Shown: positions 57,355 to 64,000 of the stretch, piece after piece
Numbering within the stretch: the stretch's first letter is position 1
Layout of the letters: the number at the start of each line of letters is the position of its first letter
Assembly: GCA_028622995.1 (NCBI GenBank)
Contig: JAJQJQ010000060.1
Coordinates: forward strand, 620,001 to 684,000
Direction of reading: 5' to 3'
DNA: 64,000 nt
From: Panagrolaimus kolymaensis
Lineage: Eukaryota > Nematoda > Chromadorea > Rhabditida > Panagrolaimidae
Translations under genes and position numbers: made by a program
The notes under the pieces: model-generated
The model's input: only the letters and a program-made list of their open reading frames with translations
The model's database searches: none
What the model was told of the DNA's origin: nothing

Positions 57355-60300
57355 AGCTATAACTACAAAAAAAAAAAACAATTTCAATAACAAAAAACAA
57401 GTTGATCTTTACAAATTTAAAAAAAGTATTTAGAGGTTAAAAATAGAAGGAAAAACAATGATTTATTTTTCTTTTTTAATTTAGCTCCTCCGATAGCTTT
57501 TCTCTTGGAGCTTCTTCAGTTTAGGCAATTAATTAGTTACCATAAAGATTTTAAAATAAAAAAGCGCGTAAAATAATTTTTTATAGGATAAATTGAGGGA
57601 TTATTACAAACAAAAAAAACGATTACAATTATAAAAACAAGGTCGAACTTGTGAGAAATTAAAAAATATGGTTACAAATATTTTCAAGAATTAATTAATT
57701 CACATTGCCGTTTGGTATAATATTTATTTGCTGTCACGTTTTTTTGCGGAAAAATATAATCTTACTAATTTTTTTCTCACATATAAAAAAATGTTAAGCA
57801 AGCAATGAATGACAGTTTTTTAAAAGTAAAAAAAAGATAAAAAAGAAAACAAAAAAATGATAGAAAAAACATTTTTAGTTAACGAAGAGACATTTACACA
57901 ATTCGACGCCTTTTTTTAAAGTATGAACTTTAAACAATTTTTTGTCCAGGGAATTCGAACTTTGTGTTTATAAACTTAAATATTCAATATGTATTTGAAA
58001 TTTAAAATTGGTGACGAGAAGGCTAAAAACAAGTTTGCGTTGTTCCAACTAATTTTTTATTCATCAACTTGAGGCAGACGCAGCGAAAGAAAGGATAAAT
58101 AAATTTTAAAAAACTGTGGGTTTTCTTTTTGTCTGACTGGCATCGAACGCAACTACATAATTCGTTACGGCAATAATTTCCTCTTTCCCTTGATAATAAT
58201 AAAGAAACATATAATTTCAAACGAAGCTGTGAGTGAAAAAGAAGGAAGTATATGAAAGATAGAAAAAAAAACAGACATGAAAAGTTTAGTTGTTTTTGGT
58301 TTAGAAGCAAGCATATATCGGATATTTAATTATGGCTTATAAATTTTTGATAACAATGTTGGTTTTATTATAACGTTTTATTAAGTATAAATAAAAACCG
58401 AGAGAAAAAGAACCCAATAATTTTAAAATAATTGGTTTCACAAATTCTTTAACTTTAAAATGACTTGTATCAAACATTGAAAACTCATTTTAAATTTATT
58501 CAACATTTTTACTTCCAAATCGCTTTTTTTTATTATTCTTTTCGTTGGAGTTCAGAAAAAAAGAAAATATAAAACCAAAAATAGCGAGAGGAAAAAAATT
58601 TGCGTAAAAATAACTAAATTCCACTTTTTTATTTATAAACAGAAGGAAAAGATACCATAACTAAAAAACAAGAATGAATTCAACTTTGTTCTTTGATAAA
58701 ATGCAACCGCTTTTTTAATTAAAATTTTGAAGTTGATCAAAATTAAAATTTAGAAAAAACAGTCATCGTGATTAATTAAATCACGCGTAAAAAAGAGAGG
58801 GCAAAAACGTAAATTTACTTTAAAAATACTATTTGTAATTTATTTTTTTGTAATTAATGTTTTGTTTTCTTTTTAACAGCCCAATGAAAAAAAAGTAATT
58901 AATTTGTTATTCTTATTATTTTATAGTTACGACAAAGCAAAGCGCCATAGCTCAAGAATTCAAGAATACATAAAAACTCGCAAAAAAATTGTATCATAAA
59001 AATTTTATGCAAAAAATATTTCAACTTTGAAGGTAATAAGTTTTTTGGATCTGTAATTTGGCTAATTTTCGATATCAAAGTTGATGCATCTCACACAAAA
59101 AATTTTAAATTACTAAACTTGATGAAAAATTTTATGCAAATTTATTTGTGAGGATTTTTTTCCATTGAAGCGATGAAATATTTTTTTTGTTGAGGTCAAG
59201 TATCCATATTTTTTCTTTACTTTTTTACTTATTTAATTTTAATTTCTAATGAATCTGTGAGTTAGTTTACTTCGTTATTTTCATTTTCTCAGGAAAAAAT
59301 TGTCTAAAGCAAGCTTCAAACTTTTTTATTCTCATAATGGTTTGAGTTTTATTTTTCCATTTTAGCCAAAAATTTTTATGAAAGCAAAAGTTTTTTCAAT
59401 AATGTGTGAATTCTAGAAATCTTTTATTATTATTAAAGAATAAATTTTTTTTGCAAGGTTCAAAAAAGTTTGGACTTTCCCTCGAAAAAAATAATAATAG
59501 AACTTTCGGCATTTTTTGTTTGCATATTCTCAACCTTATTGCTTGAAACAATAATAAAAAAGTAATATCATTTTTCCATTTTTTTGTATTCTTCATTCTT
59601 TTTCGCAATCTTCCATATTATTTTTATTAACAAATCTCAAACAACCACAAAACAATGAAAAAACAAATAGCATCAAGCTTCAGCAGAAGCTTCAAAAACC
59701 TTTTTTTGTTTGAAGAAGCAAAAATAAAATAAGGAAATGGAATCTTTTCTTTTTCTTCTTCTTTTCTTGTCTCTGATTTATTATCCCGATGCTTTAACAT
59801 TTATCCTTTTTTTTCTTATTTATCTTTTTGTGGGTATTTTTTATGATGCTATGAAGCTACTACTTCTCTTTTTTTTTCCAATATAGATTTTTGATGAGAA
59901 TAATGAATGAAGTGTAAAAGCTAGAAGCGAGGAGCTAGCGTAGGATGCTGCTTCTGTGCCGGATTCGAATGTGTGTGTGTGTTTACATAATTAAAAATTG
60001 AGTATATTTTTTTCTTCTTTTTTTTGGTTTTTATTTCTGAGTTGCTTGGATTTTTTTTCTTTCATTTTTTCATGTTTTATTTTTTGTATTTGATATTTTT
60101 TTTTATATTTTTCTTCCCACCACGCAAAAAATGACGTAATGTGTTAATGGTTACACGTTTCTATATAAAAGGTTGACGTGAAATAGAGTGTGGGATGTGG
60201 CATAAATTTTTGGGGAAACATTGAACCCGAATTTGAATTACAGTAAGCATTACATTTTTTGGTTTAAGCTTTCGTGACTCTTTTTTAAAAAATATTTTTT

Positions 60301-60724
60301 GTTATGTTAAAGTTTTAACAAAAATATTGAAAAATCCAATCTTTTTTGCTATAGGTGTTCTGAGAATAAACATTGTTTTAAAAAAAATTTTGGAGTTGGA
60401 AAGTTACGCATTTTGTTATTTTTTCTTACTTTCTTCTTTTTTGAACCCTTTTTTAAAACTACATTTTTATTAACACTTTTTTTATAATTTTTTAAAACGC
60501 AATTTCCAAAAATGCACTTTTTATTTCCCTGGATATTATTATTCATTAAGTTACCATTTTTTTTTATTTCGTGTCTTTCATTAAAAAAATAATAATACAA
60601 AGTTATTTTTATTTTTCAAACCGGATTTTTATTTCCTTCTAAACGCCTTCAAAAAATTTGAGAAACTTCAGAGACAAATTTTTATTTTTAGGTTTGCTTG
60701 TTTGTTTGTTGGCTCAAAATAATT
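57355..60724. other. 3.4 kb divergent intergenic region
   Basis: Lies between the divergent starts of the chemoreceptor and the tryptophan hydroxylase genes and should hold both promoters. AT-rich with a (GT)n run at about 59970. No coding exon recognised. Confidence 0.5.
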
Positions 60725-63391
60725 ATGGCAGGAGGATTAAAATTTTTGTATTACAATCAAAATCCTAAACCCGCTGCAACGAGAACAGTAAGCTCACGGT
60801 AATTAAATTTCATCCAAAAAGAAATTTATTTTTTATCCCTAAATTTTTTTTCAGAACCACCGAGCAACCAGTTGAAGAATTTAAAAAACGCTTTCGTCGA
60901 AGTGGAAGCGTTGGACTTCCATTCTTTCCTGAAGATGATATGCGTGCAATCAAAGTAAATATCTTTTTTTTAATTTTCAAAACCGCCAATATTTTTTTTA
61001 GTGTTTACAAAGTCAATTAACAATTGATGAACATGATGAAGATGAAATAAAAACTATTAGTTTGATCGTTCGAACCATCAATATTAATAATGCTTTTCGA
61101 AGAATTCTTGGTGCAATTCCAGTAAGTTTTTAGCCACAAAAATATTCAGTAAACTCACAAACTTTTTGTTGCTATTTTTACAAATTTTGAAATTATCATT
61201 TCGAGATAAATTGAAAAGTTTTTTTAACCCCTAAAAGTCAGAAATTTTTTTAAACCCCATAAAACTCAATGCGAAAAACACTACATTTCGAAAAGAGTGT
61301 TTTTTTGTTTAAAAATCGTATTAGAATTTTTTTCCAAATAATAAACATTGGCCTTTTTTTAGGATTGCGCCAAAATCAAGCATGTTGAATCTCGAGATCC
61401 TAAATCCAAATCAAAAAATGAAATCGAAGTTTTTCTTGAACTTGAAATAGAAGATGAAACTATTCCAATTGTTGAAAAAATTGGTAATGCTGGATTTAAA
61501 GTTATTGAACTCAATCGAACTTACACTCCAAAAGGAGCGCTGGAAGTCAGCGATCCTGGGTCAGCGGATGCTTTAAGTGGATCTGTATGGTTTCCCAAAT
61601 CCGTTTATGATTTAGATATTTGTTGTCGTCGAGTTATTATGTATGGTGATGGACTTGATGCAGATCATCCAGTGAGTCAATAAACAAAAGTTTAGAAGAA
61701 ATTAAAAAAAGTGTTGAATTTTTTAAGGGTTTCAAAGACGAAGAATATCGAAAACGTAGAATGTTGTTCGCTGACATCGCATTAAATTATAAACAGTAAG
61801 CTTTTTTTAAAATTTTAATTCATTTATCAAAAGTGCCAGAATGATAGCGAAAAATTAAAATTTGTAAATCATTTTTATTATTTACAAAAAATTTTTTGCA
61901 TATTCGTAACAAAAAATGTGTTTACTATTTTCATTTGACTTTTTTTAAATAATGGACGAAAAAATTTGCATATTTAAAGTTTTGAAGCTTTAATGTTATT
62001 TAGACATGCTTATTTGCAATATGGCATTTTAAATATAAAATCAAAAATTGGGAATAATAAATCTTGCACTTTTGTGCCTGTTATTTGCCTAAAATTTTTC
62101 ATGAAAATGTATTTTTGTTTTTTGCCTAAAAAAATGTACTAAAAACAATTTTTTTTTCTGTGAGAAAAAGTTTTGTTTTTTATTTGTTAAATTTGCCCAT
62201 AAAAAACTTCCTATTTAGCTCCCCACATAAATAATTTATAAATAATAATAAAAAACAATAAATTATTTTTTCAGAGGTCAACCGATTCCTCGAGTAGCTT
62301 ATACCGAAAAAGAAACCGCCACATGGGGTGTAATTTATCGAAAGCTTCGTGAATTACATATGAAACATGCGTGCGCAGAATATTTGGAAAACTTTGAATT
62401 ACTTGAACAACATTGTGGTTATTCAGAAAAAAATATTCCACAATTGGAAGATATTTCAAATTTTTTGAAAAGTAAAAACATTGCTTTTTTTAAATATCAA
62501 AAATTTGTATTTATTTTTTTCAGTGAAGACTGGTTTTCGACTTCGCCCAGTTGCCGGATATCTTTCAGCCAGAGATTTCCTCGCTGGATTGGCTTTTCGC
62601 GTTTTTAATTGCACCCAATATGTTCGACATCATGCTGATCCATTTTATACTCCTGAACCGTATGTCTTTTTTTCTTCAATATTCTAAAAAACTTTTTCGA
62701 AATCGAAAAATAATAAATGTCCAAAAATATTTTAGTGACACGGTTCACGAATTAATGGGCCACATGGCTTTATTCGCTGATCCAGATTTTGCACAATTTT
62801 CCCAAGAAATTGGTTTAGCTTCATTAGGAACGAGTGAAGAGGATTTAAAAAAGCTTGCAACTTTATACTTTTTTTCCATTGAATTTGGGCTTTGTTGCGT
62901 TGGGCATGAAACTAAAACCAATAAACCCAAATATAAAATTTATGGAGCTGGGTTGCTTTCAAGCGCCGGCGAACTTCAACATGCGATTGAAGGAAAAACT
63001 GAAATAATTCGATTTGATCCTGATCGCGTGGTTCAACAAGAATGTTTAATTACCACTTTTCAAGACGCATATTTTTACACACGAAATTTTGATGAAGCTC
63101 AACAAAAATTAAGGTAATTTTTTCTTCGTTAAAACATAAAAATTTTTTGACTTCGGTTAAATTCTCAAAATAACCCGCAAAAAAAGAAAAAAGGTTAACT
63201 AAATTTTGCATAATTAATTTTGTTTATTTAGAACCTTCACAAATAACATGAATCGTCCATTTATTGTTCGATACAATCCATACACAGAAACCGTTGAAGT
63301 TCTCAATAATAAACGTTCCATTATGCTTGCAGTTAATTCACTTCGATCTGATATTAATCTTCTCACTTCAGCTCTTCATCAAATTCTTTAA
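60725..63391 (+). CDS. tph-1: Tryptophan hydroxylase (serotonin biosynthesis)
   Basis: Nine exons (60725-60798, 60855-60954, 61002-61121, 61363-61671, 61728-61795, 62275-62471, 62524-62659, 62736-63113, 63232-63391) sum to 1542 bp, 513 residues. The enzyme hydroxylates tryptophan with tetrahydrobiopterin and iron(II), the rate-limiting step to serotonin. An N-terminal ACT-like regulatory region (~60-160) precedes the catalytic domain: [69 protein letters not shown] and YGAGLLSS. Iron ligands are H339, H344 and E384, with the 5- and 40-residue spacing of the family. [17 protein letters not shown] and [11 protein letters not shown] favour tryptophan over tyrosine or phenylalanine hydroxylase. 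One oddity: GHMAL replaces the usual GH(V/M)PL after the second His. AATAAA at 63434 may end the message. Confidence 0.93.
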
Positions 63392-63433
63392 CTTTTCCAC
63401 GATGATTTCTGCATTTTTTTTTAAGAAATTTTT

Positions 63434-63439
63434 AATAAA
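63434..63439 (+). promoter_or_regulatory. Polyadenylation signal of the tryptophan hydroxylase gene
   Basis: AATAAA lies 43 bp after the stop codon, a usual nematode distance. AT-richness makes chance matches common. Confidence 0.45.
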
Positions 63440-63599
63440 CAAAATCTTTTTAAACCTTTTTTTTAATTTAATTTTTGCTTTTGGGTTAAAATATTTTTTA
63501 TTATTTAACTTTTTGTTTCGTAAAATTACAATTTTTTAAACTTTTTTATCTTAAAAAAATATGCGTTTTACATTTTACTTTTTTTTATTCGTACTAATA

Positions 63600-63825
63600 A
63601 TAAATTTTAGTAAAAAAATATTTATTTTTAATCGAGACGGCGTAAATTTTTTTCTAGTTCAAACAACACCGCCAATTTTTTTTATCAATGTCGATTTTTT
63701 AGAGTTTGACGACGCAAATTAATAAAAAAAACTATATACATTTTTTTTATCTCTGTTGATTTTTAGAAAAGCTGACGTAAATTAAATAAACTAAATAAAA
63801 AAAACTAATCAAATCCGTACATAAA
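63600..63825. repeat. Three imperfect tandem units of about 65-75 bp
   Basis: Each unit contains a T-rich stretch then (G)ACG(G/A)CGTAAATT or GACGACGCAAATT / CTGACGTAAATT, followed by an A-rich stretch (TAATAAAAAAAACTATA). Similarity is modest and only three units are visible. Confidence 0.45.
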
Positions 63826-64000
63826 AATATTGGCTTTACTACTTTTTCTTTCTAATTTCCTTATCAACCGAAAAAAAACGTAAACCATGGAAGTTCAACT
63901 TTAAAAAAGTAAACAGAAAAATTTTAAAATCATAAAAAAGTATTTTTGGGAAAGTTCTCCTTATCAATTTTTTTAAAGGGAAACCCAAGTCGATCGCAAC

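Overview
The window looks like nuclear DNA of a nematode. It is very AT-rich. Short introns of about 45-200 bp with GTAAGT donors and TTTTCAG/TTTTTAG acceptors dominate, mixed with some longer ones. The gene set fits: two chemoreceptor-type GPCRs with the nematode (R)xQxxENI signature, a GH25 lysozyme, a TRAIP-like RING ligase, a drebrin-like protein, a TMCO4-like protein and a tryptophan hydroxylase. I cannot name the species. Base composition and family content do not look like a Caenorhabditis genome, so a clade IV or other non-model nematode is likely, but that is inference. Exon models were built by hand; for the complete genes the summed exon length is a multiple of three and the joined frame stays open.

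Layout. 1-16 kb (housekeeping): the 3' part of an unidentified gene (77-1752, +), a seven-exon drebrin-like/ABP1 gene (3955-6843, -), a 5.4 kb divergent intergenic space, and a seven-exon TMCO4/DUF726 gene (12292-15893, +). 16-39 kb (dynamic island): four copies or fragments of a coiled-coil plus fascin-like beta-trefoil family (16252, 17726, 18151, 35301), two of them carrying single in-frame stops; three F-box-like paralogs (24349, 31726, 33204), one of them intronless; an intact 1516-residue Helitron Rep/helicase (26633-31183, -) with a matching Helitron 3' end at 25364; a second Helitron-type 3' end (21745) beside an RPA/OB-fold gene (21855-22824, -); an inverted dead fragment of a Helitron Rep (23241-23458); a 139-bp minisatellite; a foldback element with 8-bp target-site duplications (34365-34641); a second 8-bp-TSD element carrying a tRNA-like sequence and an exon-like fragment (38167-38681); and a 199-bp perfectly palindromic element (38872-39349). 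41-64 kb (gene-dense ends around a large gap): a six-exon chemoreceptor gene (41005-43912, +) with a GH25 lysozyme gene on the opposite strand inside its first intron, a seven-exon TRAIP-like gene (44062-45893, -), about 8.5 kb without recognisable genes, a two-exon candidate neuropeptide precursor with an allatostatin-C-like Cys loop (54371-55243, +), a second chemoreceptor (55701-57354, -) and a nine-exon tryptophan hydroxylase (60725-63391, +).

How it fits together. The right half contains neuronal genes (serotonin synthesis, a candidate peptide transmitter, chemoreceptors), but nothing shows they are co-regulated. The 16-39 kb island is best read as a place where Helitron activity and tandem or segmental duplication have multiplied and broken two nematode gene families. 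The most unusual objects are the paired Helitron parts (Rep/helicase and RPA-like gene, each next to a Helitron-type 3' end of the same form), the perfect palindrome that carries the same exon-like ORF and splice donor on both arms, and the 515-bp transposon-like unit with a tRNA-like Pol III promoter inside.
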